A stretch of 64,000 nucleotides of DNA from Bacillota bacterium (GCA_023433505.1 JAEZCO010000058.1:77552-141551); one strand, 5' to 3'; shown: positions 9,931-18,867, numbered from the stretch's first letter. Notes: generated by a model not told the origin, from the letters alone. Numbers and translations are program-made.

Positions 9931-10690
9931 CAAGGTCTTCAAGAATAATCAGGTAACCTACGGCATGCCCTTCCAGGTGAGAATACCCGTAGCCCTCCAG
10001 AATAGCAGACAGCAGGAGGAATGCCAGGGCATTTTTGTCACACCGGATACGGATGAACCTGAAATCACCGAAAAACCTGAAGAAATCATCGAACGAGCCC
10101 ATGAAGAAGCGGCAATGATCGTAAAGGAAGCAGAATACGAAGCCCGCAGAATCATGGATGACGCTTATACGGAGGCAAAGGAAAAGGCGGCCGTGATGGA
10201 GGAGGAAGCATGGCAAAAAGGCTATTCCGAAGGCATCGCAGCTGCGCAGAAGGAATGTGAAGTAACCATTGCACAAGCCGAGGAAATAAAAGCGGGCGCA
10301 CTCATGGAGCATGATGAGGTGCTTGCAGGGATAGAGGCAGAGGTCGTCAATCTGATCCTGGATGTTTCAAAAAAGGTCATCGGTTCGGAAATTGCATTAA
10401 ATAAAGAAAATATGATTTATCTGATCAAACAGGCCATCGAGGGTTGTTCGAATAAAAACGGCATCCTGCTTAAGGTAGCGCCGGAAGATTATAATTTCCT
10501 GATGGCAAACCGTGACAAGCTTTCGGCATACATCGACTGCGCTGACGAAATAGAATTGAAGCAGGAAATGTCCTTGAAGCAAGGTGCATGCATGCTGGAA
10601 ACACCTTTCGGAAATGTGGATGCAGGTGTCCAGACAAAGCTTAAAAAGATTGAGGAAGCATTCAGAGAACTGTTGCAAGGTCAAACCTGA
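9923..10690 (+). CDS. fliH: Flagellar export ATPase regulator FliH
   Basis: Peripheral stator of the flagellar type III export ATPase; binds FliI. The 255-residue protein starts at a TTG that overlaps the fliG stop. It has a long acidic/alanine-rich coiled-coil N-terminal half (about 45-130) and a C-terminal FliH/VATP-E-like domain (VAPEDYNFLMANRDKL onward, ending near VQTKLKKIEEAFRELL). Position between fliG and fliI supports the call; family sequence conservation is low so the C-terminal domain is the main evidence. Confidence 0.9.
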   Translation: MYNKVFKNNQVTYGMPFQVRIPVALQNSRQQEECQGIFVTPDTDEPEITEKPEEIIERAHEEAAMIVKEAEYEARRIMDDAYTEAKEKAAVMEEEAWQKGYSEGIAAAQKECEVTIAQAEEIKAGALMEHDEVLAGIEAEVVNLILDVSKKVIGSEIALNKENMIYLIKQAIEGCSNKNGILLKVAPEDYNFLMANRDKLSAYIDCADEIELKQEMSLKQGACMLETPFGNVDAGVQTKLKKIEEAFRELLQGQT

Positions 10691-10732
10691 AACGGAAAGT
10701 AGTATCTTCAGTGCTCCTGAGGGAGATAACTC

Positions 10733-12043
10733 ATGCAGATAAATTTGCAAAAATATCGTGATATACTGGAACAGTCTGAGTTTTCCGAATATTATGGGCG
10801 GGTGTCCAAGGTAGTGGGTCTGACCATCGAATCCGACGGCCCCGAGGTCAATATCGGGGAGCTTTGCAAGCTCTACGCATCAAAAGGGAATAAAGTCATC
10901 TATGCCGAGGTGGTTGGCTTCAAAGACAACAAGGTATTGCTCATGCCCTTTGGCGACATGAGCGGCATCGGCCCCGGCAATCTGGTAGTCGCTTCAAATT
11001 CCATACTGAAGGTTGGCGTAGGCAGGTCGCTTACCGGACGTGTTCTTGACGGCATGGGCAATCCCATCGACAATCTGGGTCCTCTCCAAATTGATAAATA
11101 TTACCCCGTGAACAATACCCCGCCTCACCCTCTTCTGCGAAAAAGGATAAGCGAGCCGATGGTGCTTGGCGTTAAGGCCATTGACGGGCTTATTACCGTC
11201 GGCAAGGGGCAGAGGATAGGAATATTTGCGGGCAGCGGCGTGGGAAAAAGCACTCTCATCGGTATGATTGCAAGGAATACCAAAGCGGATATCAATGTAA
11301 TTGCGCTTATCGGAGAAAGAGGCAGAGAGGTCAGGGAGTTCCTGGAAAAAGATCTTAAGGAAGAAGGCCTTGCCAGATCCGTTGTTATCGTAGCAACATC
11401 CGACCAGCCCGCATTAGTAAGGTTAAAGGGCGCTCTCATTGCAACTGCCGTTGCCGAATATTTCAGAGATCAGGGGAAGGATGTTCTTTTGCTCATGGAT
11501 TCACTGACCCGGTTTGCAATGGCACAGCGTGAAATTGGTCTGGCAATCGGGGAGCCTCCTGTTTCAAGAGGCTATACCCCTTCGGTTTTCGGATTGCTGC
11601 CCAAGCTTCTGGAACGTTCGGGAAATTCGGAGAAGGGCTCTATTACAGGACTTTATTCGGTGCTTGTAGACGGCGATGACATGACGGAGCCTGTAACGGA
11701 TACGGCCAGAGGAATTCTTGACGGACATATTGTTCTTTCCAGGTCCCTGGCGCACCGGAACCATTATCCGGCAATTGAAGTGCTGGAAAGCATAAGCCGT
11801 GTAATGTCCGATGTTATTTCTCCCGAGCACAAAAAGCTTGCGGGCGAAGTCAAAAAAGCGCTGGCTGTTTATAAGGATGCGGAGGATCTGATCAATATCG
11901 GAGCCTATGTTAAGGGCAGCAACGAAAAGATTGACTATTCCATCAGTGTCATAGACAACATACTGAGCTTTCTTCAGCAGGAAACCCACGAGAAGCTGAC
12001 CTTCGAAGAGATCCTGGAGATATTGGGCAGAGTATTGAAATGA
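10733..12043 (+). CDS. fliI: Flagellum-specific ATP synthase-like ATPase FliI
   Basis: Hexameric ATPase of the flagellar export apparatus, which strips chaperones and helps feed substrates to the gate. The 436-residue protein has an F1-beta-like N-terminal barrel, Walker A GIFAGSGVGKSTLIG (about 163-177), the RGREVREF segment, Walker B VLLLMDSLTRFAMAQRE, and the arginine-finger region EPPVSRGYTPSVF. Length is normal. It ends before an unusual 148-base spacer with a long inverted repeat. Confidence 0.98.
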   Translation: MQINLQKYRDILEQSEFSEYYGRVSKVVGLTIESDGPEVNIGELCKLYASKGNKVIYAEVVGFKDNKVLLMPFGDMSGIGPGNLVVASNSILKVGVGRSLTGRVLDGMGNPIDNLGPLQIDKYYPVNNTPPHPLLRKRISEPMVLGVKAIDGLITVGKGQRIGIFAGSGVGKSTLIGMIARNTKADINVIALIGERGREVREFLEKDLKEEGLARSVVIVATSDQPALVRLKGALIATAVAEYFRDQGKDVLLLMDSLTRFAMAQREIGLAIGEPPVSRGYTPSVFGLLPKLLERSGNSEKGSITGLYSVLVDGDDMTEPVTDTARGILDGHIVLSRSLAHRNHYPAIEVLESISRVMSDVISPEHKKLAGEVKKALAVYKDAEDLINIGAYVKGSNEKIDYSISVIDNILSFLQQETHEKLTFEEILEILGRVLK

Positions 12044-12062
12044 GTAGGTTAAATAATGCTTT

Positions 12063-12176
12063 AGGAGTACTGCAAATATTACTTCCCGTTTTTCTGAAAA
12101 TGACGGCGCTCCAAGACTGCGTTTTCAGAAATCTATACGGGAAGTTATATTTGCACCAGTACTTTGGGAGTACTGG
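12063..12176. repeat. Long imperfect inverted repeat between fliI and fliJ
   Basis: The arm TTTCTGAAAA (12091-12100) pairs perfectly with 12122-12131, CTTCCCGT (12082-12089) with 12137-12144, the ten bases at 12072-12081 pair with 12145-12154 with one mismatch, and GTACT pairs near the outer ends. The result is a stem of roughly 35 pairs with a 21-base loop. A direct copy of GGAGTACTG sits at both outer ends (12064-12072, 12168-12176). No ORF here is convincing. It may be a processing or attenuation structure, or a small non-autonomous element. Confidence 0.7.
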
Positions 12177-12191
12177 AGGAGCGGAGGGTTC

Positions 12192-12650
12192 ATGGCGAAA
12201 TTCAATTTTAAGCTTCAAACGCTTTTAAAAGTAAAAATGCAACTGGAGGATAACCTTAAGAATGATCTGGGGAAGGCCATGTACAAGCTTGAAGAGGAAA
12301 AAGCCAAGCTGCGCCGGCTTGAATTTGAGAAAAACCGCAATATCTTTGAATTCAATCAAAAAAGCCAAAAGACCACGGTCAAAAATCTTATTCAGTTCAA
12401 TCACTATCTGTCCTTTCTGGCAGCAAAAATTCTGGATCAAAAAGAAAATATTAACTTAGCTTCACAGAATGTCGATACAATTAGAGAAGAATTGATAAAA
12501 ATCGTCAAAGAACGCGAAATTCTTGATAAGCTGAAGGAAAAGAAATACGGTTTATACCAGAAAGAACAGTTGAAGGATGAACAGCGTTTAATTGATGAGG
12601 TCGTAAGCTTCAAGGAAATTCACCGGCATACGGGAGAGGAAAATGGCTAA
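12192..12650 (+). CDS. fliJ: Flagellar export chaperone FliJ
   Basis: General chaperone and stalk-like component of the flagellar export ATPase. The 152-residue protein is almost wholly charged coiled coil, starts FNFKLQTLLKVKMQLED as FliJ proteins do, and ends in a charged helix. The ATG follows GGAGGAGCGGAGGG. It overlaps the start of the next gene by 8 bases and lies in the fliH-fliI-fliJ order. Confidence 0.92.
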   Translation: MAKFNFKLQTLLKVKMQLEDNLKNDLGKAMYKLEEEKAKLRRLEFEKNRNIFEFNQKSQKTTVKNLIQFNHYLSFLAAKILDQKENINLASQNVDTIREELIKIVKEREILDKLKEKKYGLYQKEQLKDEQRLIDEVVSFKEIHRHTGEENG

Positions 12651-13470
12651 AGACAAAAAAGGCGTCATGCAGTCAAAGGGTGGGTCAGCCGGCAGCGAAA
12701 GCGGTTCAAAAAGAAAAAGCATGCTGTTTACATTGCTCACCTTTTTTGTTGCGCTTCTGGTCATTGGGATTATATTGGGCGGCGCGTTCTATTTTGTCAT
12801 TCACAATAATGTCAACGGCCTTGGCGAAAAGTACAGAAAAACGATCCAGAACATCCCGATAGCCCGGATGGCGTTACCAGTGGTTGCAGACCCGCTGGAC
12901 CCCCAGTACATGACGGCAGATGAAATAACGGCAAAATACAAGGAATTCAGGGAAAAAAACGAGGTATTAAGCAAGCTCTACGAGGAATCGGAAAAAAAAC
13001 AAACCGAATTGCAAAAATACAAGGACGAGTATGAGCAGAACAAGGCTGAAAACGAAAAAACAGCCCAGGAATTAAAGGACCGTACCTCCTTGCTGGAGGA
13101 AGAGCAGGCAAAGCTGGATGAGCTGAAAAAGAAAATTGACGAGCTTATCGCCAACGGTGATAAACAAGGCCTCAAGGAATATTTTGAGACGATAAATCCG
13201 GAGCTGGCAAAGCAGGTATATGCCGAGGTTGTAAAGCAGCAACAGATAGATGAAAATGCCAAAAAATTCGCACAAATATACGAAGCCATGGACGCGTCCG
13301 CTGCCGCGCAAATATTTGAGGCAATGGGAAATGCAAAAATCGAGTTGGTGGCCCAAACCTTGAAAAATATAAAGAAAGAAAAGACAGCCGAAATCCTGGC
13401 GGCGATGACGCCGGCATTTGCGTCAAAGCTTACGGAAAAACTGGACGAACTATATAAAACAATTAACTGA
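12643..13470 (+). CDS. MotE/YlxF-like protein with MgtE N-terminal-type domain
   Basis: A 275-residue membrane protein of the type found after fliJ in many fla operons (Bacillus ylxF position). It has a short basic cytoplasmic start, one transmembrane helix (about 27-50), a long coiled coil (about 95-175) and a C-terminal MgtE_N-like repeat region (FAQIYEAMDASAAAQIFEAM, then KEKTAEILAAMTPAFASKL). Alphaproteobacterial MotE with this layout chaperones MotC; here the role is inferred to be a motor or export accessory. It overlaps fliJ, showing operon membership. Confidence 0.8.
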   Translation: MAKDKKGVMQSKGGSAGSESGSKRKSMLFTLLTFFVALLVIGIILGGAFYFVIHNNVNGLGEKYRKTIQNIPIARMALPVVADPLDPQYMTADEITAKYKEFREKNEVLSKLYEESEKKQTELQKYKDEYEQNKAENEKTAQELKDRTSLLEEEQAKLDELKKKIDELIANGDKQGLKEYFETINPELAKQVYAEVVKQQQIDENAKKFAQIYEAMDASAAAQIFEAMGNAKIELVAQTLKNIKKEKTAEILAAMTPAFASKLTEKLDELYKTIN

Positions 13471-13549
13471 TTATTAACGGAAATAGAGCCTGCAGGTAAA
13501 CTGCAGACTTTATGATATAAAAGTAAAAGGATGAAAGGAGGTGAAAAAA

Positions 13550-15094
13550 ATGGTGATGAATCATCAGATTACCGGTCTGAATTTAGGATTTCCCTTGGCG
13601 GACACCGGCACATCCATCCAGGATAAAAAAGCTGAAAATGTTGTTTCCTTTAAGGATTTCCTTAACAATAGCACAAGAGCGGAGGATACGGTTAAAAGCA
13701 GCCCTGTTCGAAGTTCAAGCCAGCGGAAGGATGATAAAAACAGCATCAACAGTGCGGATGATCATGTAAAGTATCAGACTTTCAAGGAAGTGCAGAAAGG
13801 AATGAAAACTGATGCCCGGAAAGCCATGATTCAAGGGAAAATGGCGCCGGTTGAAGATAACGGTGCAGGAAGTGAAGCCGGGAAAACCGAGGAGGATCCC
13901 TCAAATTCCCAAAAGGCGGAGGTTATACTCAATTGTATGGCCCAGGTCATGGGAATCAAAGCGGACGATCTTGCCAAGCTGCTTGAATCCGCCGGGATCA
14001 AGGCTGAAGAGCTGGCGTCCATATCCGGATCGAACGCTCTTCAGACAAAATTGGCGCAAGCATTGGGTCTTGATGAGAAAATGGGTGGCACCCTTGGGAA
14101 AATACTCAAGCTTATTGATACCCAGGTGGAAGATACTCTCTCGAAGTTGCTTCAGGACGGAAACAACGGTAAAATCCAACAGGCAGTGACAGGTGAAAGC
14201 GCTGGCAATGCTTCCAAAACTAACGCCGATACCCCAGGAATTTCCGACTTACTACTGCAGTTCAGAAGTAAACTGAAGGAAATGGGTGAAAAGCTGGAGA
14301 AAAATGATGCAGCCCTGGTACAGGAAATATCCTTCAAAATTCAACCGGTCCTGAACAATATGTCTGCAATGCAGAAATCCGCGGTAAATCCAACAGGAAC
14401 CGATGAATTGGCCGAGACGGACACCGGAGTGGGAGAAGATACGGTAAATTCAGTTGAGGCAAAGGAAGACGGTCCCGCTCGTTCTGAAAGTAAATCCGAT
14501 AAAGCTGCAGAATCTGATGCCGTAATCCCGCAGCAGGCGTTATCTCAACCTGAAGCGAAGGAAACAGCTCAAGCCTTCGGAAATATAATAAACCAGCTTC
14601 AGGGGAAAGAGCCGGATGCAAGTACGGATGATTTAAATGTAAAGTTGCCTGTGACAGGAAAAGAAATTCTCAACCAGGTAATTGAAAAGGCCAAGGTAGT
14701 ATTAACCGCCGACAAATCGGAAATGGTTATGGAGCTTAAGCCCGAAAGCCTCGGAAAGCTGTCGTTGAAAGTGGTCACTGAGCAGGGAATCGTAATGGCC
14801 AAGTTTGTCGCTGAAAATCAGCAGGTTAAGCAGGTTCTTGAAACCAATATGCAGCTTTTGAAAGATTCAATGGAAAAGCAGGGGCTCAACGTACAGGGCT
14901 TCAGTGTATCGGTCAGACAGGAGTCGCAAGGCGGCCAAAGCGGATATAACAATCGTGATGGAGGCAGCCGAAGGATATCAGAGGTACAAATGCCCGGAAG
15001 CAGCAGAATATATGCGGATGCGGCGCATATTGAAAGACTTCAGCGTATCAATCCGTACAAGCAGGATGGAAATACCATTAATCTTACGGCATAG
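13550..15094 (+). CDS. fliK: Flagellar hook-length control protein FliK
   Basis: Secreted molecular ruler that switches export from hook to filament subunits. The 514-residue protein has a long poorly conserved, disordered N-terminal region and the conserved C-terminal hook-length domain (MELKPESLGKLSLKVV, then VLETNMQLLKDSMEKQGL), followed by a Gly/Ser/Arg-rich tail. I choose the ATG at 13550, 8 bases after AAAGGAGG; the in-frame GTG at 13541 lies inside that ribosome site. Position before flgD is standard. Confidence 0.9.
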   Translation: MVMNHQITGLNLGFPLADTGTSIQDKKAENVVSFKDFLNNSTRAEDTVKSSPVRSSSQRKDDKNSINSADDHVKYQTFKEVQKGMKTDARKAMIQGKMAPVEDNGAGSEAGKTEEDPSNSQKAEVILNCMAQVMGIKADDLAKLLESAGIKAEELASISGSNALQTKLAQALGLDEKMGGTLGKILKLIDTQVEDTLSKLLQDGNNGKIQQAVTGESAGNASKTNADTPGISDLLLQFRSKLKEMGEKLEKNDAALVQEISFKIQPVLNNMSAMQKSAVNPTGTDELAETDTGVGEDTVNSVEAKEDGPARSESKSDKAAESDAVIPQQALSQPEAKETAQAFGNIINQLQGKEPDASTDDLNVKLPVTGKEILNQVIEKAKVVLTADKSEMVMELKPESLGKLSLKVVTEQGIVMAKFVAENQQVKQVLETNMQLLKDSMEKQGLNVQGFSVSVRQESQGGQSGYNNRDGGSRRISEVQMPGSSRIYADAAHIERLQRINPYKQDGNTINLTA

Positions 15095-15105
15095 GAGGGG
15101 AAAGA

Positions 15106-16014
15106 ATGAGTTCGACAAGTGCGGTGTCAGGTCAAAAAACAATACAGCAGATCATTGATGAGACCTCAGACAAAAAAAACGAACGTAATACCGGCGAACT
15201 GGGCAAGGATGATTTTCTTAACCTTCTTGTGACACAGCTCAGGTATCAGGACCCGCTGAATCCTACGGACGATAAGGAATTTATCGGGCAAATGGCGCAG
15301 TTCAGCTCCCTGGAACAAATGAAGAATATGAACGACAGTTTTTCCGCCACAAAAGGCTTTGCTCTGATAGGTAAAAATATATCAGCTACGATTGTTGACA
15401 GTACCACAAAAAAAACGACGCCCATATCCGGTACCGTTACAAATGTTAAACTGTCTGAGGGTAAGGTATATTTGGTGGTTAAGGGCCAGGATGTTCCGAT
15501 CGAAAGCGTTACGGATGTATCAGAAGACCAATGGAATTCGCAATCCAATCTTGCGGCATACACAAATCTTATAGGCTTCAATGTAGACGGCCTTGCGTAT
15601 GATCCCAGCAACGGCAGCATGATAAGTGTCAGCGGGCTTGTGAAGGCGATACAAAAAGGAGTATATGAAGATTACGCGGTAATGGACGGTGTAAAAGTAG
15701 AGATATCCGAACTGGTTGAGGATACTCATTCGACGGACCCGGATCATGTGAAGAATGCGCTGCAGGAAGCTAAGAGCAGCGGAAAAGCGATTGATTTCTA
15801 TATCGTGGACAGGAACACAGGGTATAAGGTTCCGGTGACTGCTACCATCAAGAGCCTTGATTTTACCGGCGGAAAGATTTCCGCAACCGTTGACGGCTTA
15901 AGGGTACCGGTCGAAGGAATAACCAATATAACAAAACCAAAAGAAACGGGAGCTACTGGAACAGATACAGGTTCGAAAGAAAACAATCCGGTAAATGATC
16001 AGGCAGGTGTTTGA
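15106..16014 (+). CDS. flgD: Flagellar hook-cap scaffold protein FlgD
   Basis: Caps the growing hook and guides FlgE assembly. The N-terminal region has the family signature FLNLLVTQLRYQDPLNP (about 36-52) and FIGQMAQFSSLEQM. The protein is long for FlgD (302 residues): the C-terminal half holds two copies of a beta-rich module, each ending in a V(P)IE.VT/IEGITNI-type strand (about 110-140 and 240-280), so the tail may be duplicated. RBS GGAGGGG precedes the ATG. Confidence 0.93.
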   Translation: MSSTSAVSGQKTIQQIIDETSDKKNERNTGELGKDDFLNLLVTQLRYQDPLNPTDDKEFIGQMAQFSSLEQMKNMNDSFSATKGFALIGKNISATIVDSTTKKTTPISGTVTNVKLSEGKVYLVVKGQDVPIESVTDVSEDQWNSQSNLAAYTNLIGFNVDGLAYDPSNGSMISVSGLVKAIQKGVYEDYAVMDGVKVEISELVEDTHSTDPDHVKNALQEAKSSGKAIDFYIVDRNTGYKVPVTATIKSLDFTGGKISATVDGLRVPVEGITNITKPKETGATGTDTGSKENNPVNDQAGV

Positions 16015-16015
16015 A

Positions 16016-16399
16016 ATGGTTGTAAATAACTTTAAGGGCAACATAAACGGAATTAACGGTATTCCTTCAATAAATACCCAGAGGCCGGTGGTTAAACAGA
16101 ACAGCGGTTTCGAGAGCGTGCTGCAGAAGACCATCAGCGACAGCGAAGGCTTAAAATTTTCCAAGCATGCCGAGCTCAGGCTCCAGGCCAGGAATATCAA
16201 TCTGACAGCCGCGCAGAAGGAAAAAATGAACGCAGCGGTAGCCAAAGCTGAAGCCAAAGGAGTCAAGGATTCCCTGGTATTGATGGATAACATGGCATTT
16301 GTTGTGAACGTCCGCAACAAAACGGTGATAACGGCAGCGAATAACAACGAGCTGAAGGAAAACGTATTCACAAACATCGATGGAGCTGTAATCGTTTAA
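16016..16399 (+). CDS. TIGR02530-type flagellar operon protein
   Basis: A 127-residue protein of the small family that sits between flgD and flgE in Gram-positive fla operons. The conserved core is LKFSKHAELRLQARNINL followed by a segment ending in a short beta-rich tail (MDNMAFVVNVRNKTVITA). Function is not established; a role in hook assembly is inferred from position. The start at 16016 follows GGCAGGTG inside the end of flgD; an in-frame ATG at 15995 inside flgD is less likely. Confidence 0.85.
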   Translation: MVVNNFKGNINGINGIPSINTQRPVVKQNSGFESVLQKTISDSEGLKFSKHAELRLQARNINLTAAQKEKMNAAVAKAEAKGVKDSLVLMDNMAFVVNVRNKTVITAANNNELKENVFTNIDGAVIV

Positions 16400-16406
16400 C
16401 AATTAG

Positions 16407-16495
16407 CAGCCGGACCCTTTCGGGAGGCTGAGCGTCCTTGATCGACAGATAGGACGAAACCATGCAGAATCGTGAGAGCCAGGCTTGTCACGATT
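16407..16495 (+). promoter_or_regulatory. Three consecutive hairpins in the flgE leader
   Basis: The 120 bases between the TIGR02530 gene and flgE fold into three adjacent stems: CAGCC/GGCTG (16407-16411 with 16426-16430), CGTCCT/AGGACG (16433-16438 with 16451-16456) and AATCGTGA/TCACGATT (16468-16475 with 16488-16495), the last with an inner AGCC/GGCT extension. The flgE ribosome site AAGGAGG begins 6 bases later. I do not recognise a known riboswitch; a role in mRNA stability or translation of the abundant hook protein is an inference. Confidence 0.5.
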
Positions 16496-16519
16496 GGAAG
16501 AAGGAGGTCATATAAACAT

Positions 16520-17860
16520 ATGATGAGATCAATGTTCTCCGGTGTGTCAGGTTTGAGAGCACACCAATCAAGAATGGACGTAATCGGCAACAATGTTGCA
16601 AACGTCAACACCGTAGGTTTTAAATCCGGAAGGGTAACCTTTCAGGAAATATTCGCACAGACCTTAAGGGGCGCAAGCGCGCCGGATGCTGCAACAGGAA
16701 GAGGCGGTACAAATCCTATGCAGGTAGGTCTGGGGCTTGGCGTAGGGGCGATAGACACGATCATGACCAGAGGAAGTCTGCAGAGGACGGATAACCCTAC
16801 CGACCTTTCCATTGAAGGGGAAGGCTTCTTTATAGTTAAAGGCGGTTCCGGCGATACCTTCCGGTTTACAAGAGCGGGAAATTTTGGCTTGGACAAGCTG
16901 GGCAACCTGGTAACAGGTAGCGGCATGAACGTATACGGCTGGCAGGCTTATGACCGGAATACCGATGGGACCTATAAGTTTGATACTGAACTCCCCATAG
17001 AACCCATTAATTTGTACTCGGATGTCCATAATAAAAACAAAATGATGATATCTGCGAAAGCAACTCAGAATATTGTACTTTCTGGTAATCTTGACTCATC
17101 CAAAGCAGTTAATTCGGCAGTATCTACTGCAAATGCACAGTTTACCGTTCCAATGACTGTATATGATTCGCTGGGCAATGACTATAAGATAAACATACTC
17201 TTCCAGAAAACTGCTCAAGGGACTGAAACACCTCCCGCAAGCACTACATGGACATGGACTATTCCCAACGATACAGCGACTCCATCTACATATTCAGTTA
17301 CAATGCCGACAACACCTTTGCCTACGATAACTTTTGACCAAAATGGGCAAATAACATCCTCTACTGCTACATTACAGGATGTTGTAATTACTCCCAAGGC
17401 GGCGGCAGCAGTAATGAATGTAAAGCTTGACTTCTCCAAACTGACGATGTACGCGGCTGACAGTTCTGTGAAGCCGACGAACATCGACGGTTACTCCACA
17501 GGGAATCTGGTAACCTTCAATATAGGTTCGGACGGCATAATTACCGGTATATACAGCAATGGCCAGCAGCAGCCCCTCGGCATGGTAGCGCTGGCAGGCT
17601 TTGAGAATCCGGCCGGTTTGCAGAAGGTAGGCGACAACATGTACATACCGACCACCAACTCCGGTGATTTCAAGAAAGCTTTAAAAGCCGGCTCGGAGGG
17701 TGTAGGCACATTAAATCCCGGAACCCTTGAAATGTCCAATGTGGATCTGTCAAAGGAATTTACCGACATGATTATCACACAGAGAGGGTTCCAGGCAAAC
17801 AGCCGTATCATTACAACCTCGGATGAAATGCTGCAGGAATTGGTAAATCTAAAGAGGTAA
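16520..17860 (+). CDS. flgE: Flagellar hook protein FlgE
   Basis: Main subunit of the hook. The 446-residue protein has the N-terminal rod/hook motif (MDVIGNNVANVNTVGFKSGR), the FlgE/F/G central domain (LSIEGEGFFIVKGG), a variable Thr/Pro-rich insert, and the C-terminal motif (EFTDMIITQRGFQANSRIIT). The start at 16520 fits the AAGGAGG at 16501-16507 and the family N-terminus; the frame is open upstream to 16472 but through the hairpin leader. The central part (about 190-330) is variable, surface-exposed hook domain. Confidence 0.95.
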   Translation: MMRSMFSGVSGLRAHQSRMDVIGNNVANVNTVGFKSGRVTFQEIFAQTLRGASAPDAATGRGGTNPMQVGLGLGVGAIDTIMTRGSLQRTDNPTDLSIEGEGFFIVKGGSGDTFRFTRAGNFGLDKLGNLVTGSGMNVYGWQAYDRNTDGTYKFDTELPIEPINLYSDVHNKNKMMISAKATQNIVLSGNLDSSKAVNSAVSTANAQFTVPMTVYDSLGNDYKINILFQKTAQGTETPPASTTWTWTIPNDTATPSTYSVTMPTTPLPTITFDQNGQITSSTATLQDVVITPKAAAAVMNVKLDFSKLTMYAADSSVKPTNIDGYSTGNLVTFNIGSDGIITGIYSNGQQQPLGMVALAGFENPAGLQKVGDNMYIPTTNSGDFKKALKAGSEGVGTLNPGTLEMSNVDLSKEFTDMIITQRGFQANSRIITTSDEMLQELVNLKR

Positions 17861-17898
17861 AGTATTGATTGCCGTTGGCAATTGTATGTTGAAAAGCT

Positions 17899-17977
17899 GT
17901 AGGAGCGGTAACTGACTGCCCGCCTATGCGGGTATGGGTTATACTTTACCAGGCAGGCGGCCAATGGCCGCTCCTAC
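17899..17977. repeat. Inverted pair of a dispersed palindromic repeat
   Basis: GTAGGAGCGG (17899-17908) is the exact inverse of CCGCTCCTAC (17968-17977); the inner parts contain CCCGCC and a GGCCAATGGCC palindrome. The right half read on the - strand has the form GTAGGAGCGGCCATTGGCCG, which resembles the short palindromic repeats scattered through many clostridial genomes. A related single unit occurs at 56870-56897. It lies between flgE and flbD and could form an operon-internal hairpin. Confidence 0.65.
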
Positions 17978-18079
17978 GGAATAATCCGGCAACCGACGGC
18001 CATATACGGCATATACCCTAAGCTGACAGGGTACGCTAAAATTAGAATTTATCTATTGAGTTTTCGAGGTAAAAATATT

Positions 18080-18283
18080 ATGATAAAGCTAACCAGGTTT
18101 AACGGATCGGTTTTTGTCCTGAACTGCGAGTTGATAGAAACTGTCGAAGCAACGCCGGATACGGTCATTTCGACAATACACGGAAAGAAATATACCTGCC
18201 TGGAAAACGTGGATAAAGTGATCCAAGAAATTGTCGAATACAAAGGCAAGATACGACTAGTCAGCCGTTTACACCAAGGATAA
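18080..18283 (+). CDS. flbD: FlbD family flagellar protein
   Basis: A 67-residue FlbD/YlzI-like protein (MIKLTRFNGSVFVLN...IETVEATPDTVISTIHGKKY), found after flgE in Firmicutes and spirochaetes. Function is unknown; in Gram-positive bacteria it is distinct from the Caulobacter regulator of the same name. The start at 18080 follows CGAGGT. In many clostridia motA and motB come next; here fliL follows directly, so the stator genes must lie elsewhere. Confidence 0.9.
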   Translation: MIKLTRFNGSVFVLNCELIETVEATPDTVISTIHGKKYTCLENVDKVIQEIVEYKGKIRLVSRLHQG

Positions 18284-18334
18284 GGTGTTCAGAGCAGCTC
18301 AAAAGGCATGTTCTGCAAAGACATGGAGGATAGA

Positions 18335-18853
18335 ATGGAGTCAAAAGGTACTTTTTTTATTTTGATCATAGTGGTGGCTATACTAACACTTACGCTTGCA
18401 GCCTTGGCAGGTTATCTTTTCCTCGTGCAGGGAACACCGAGCAGCAAAGTGGCAGCAACCGGTACCGCCGCAGTCAAAGAAGTTCCCAAGGAGTCCGAGC
18501 TTTCAATATTCGAGCTTTATGAAGGCGGTAAGAAATATTTCAACCTGAAAAACGACGATGACAAAAAGATTGCCATTATTCAGGTCAATGTAGCCTTAAA
18601 ATATTTTAATGAAATTAAGGATGACAAAAAAATAAAGGTTGCAGAAAAAGTTGAGTCCAATGCACTGGAGATCAAAGAGCTTGTCAGTACATATTTTATG
18701 CATGTTACCCTGGAGGATGTCAAGCTTTCGGATGCAAAGGAAAAGGCTAAAGCCGAACTGAAAAAACAGATCAATGACTTGCTCAGCGAGGACGAAAAGG
18801 AAGCCCATGAATTTGTTTATAAAGTAATCATCGACGAATGGCTTTATCAGTAG
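18335..18853 (+). CDS. fliL: Flagellar basal body-associated protein FliL
   Basis: Single-pass membrane protein that supports the stator. The 172-residue form starting at 18335 (GGAGGA just upstream) has a transmembrane helix at about 7-29, a Gly/Thr/Ser linker and the FliL stomatin/SPFH-like periplasmic domain ending KVIIDEWLYQ, as in Bacillus FliL (the C-terminal fDxW-type motif). In-frame ATGs at 18308 and 18323 are possible but poorly placed. Followed 14 bases later by fliM. Confidence 0.88.
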   Translation: MESKGTFFILIIVVAILTLTLAALAGYLFLVQGTPSSKVAATGTAAVKEVPKESELSIFELYEGGKKYFNLKNDDDKKIAIIQVNVALKYFNEIKDDKKIKVAEKVESNALEIKELVSTYFMHVTLEDVKLSDAKEKAKAELKKQINDLLSEDEKEAHEFVYKVIIDEWLYQ

Positions 18854-18867
18854 GAGGGGGTTTTTAA

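Noticed and set aside
12040..12228. 62-codon frame spanning the fliI-fliJ spacer
   Set aside because: It runs across the inverted repeat, has no ribosome site of its own and no family features; better explained by the hairpin spacer.
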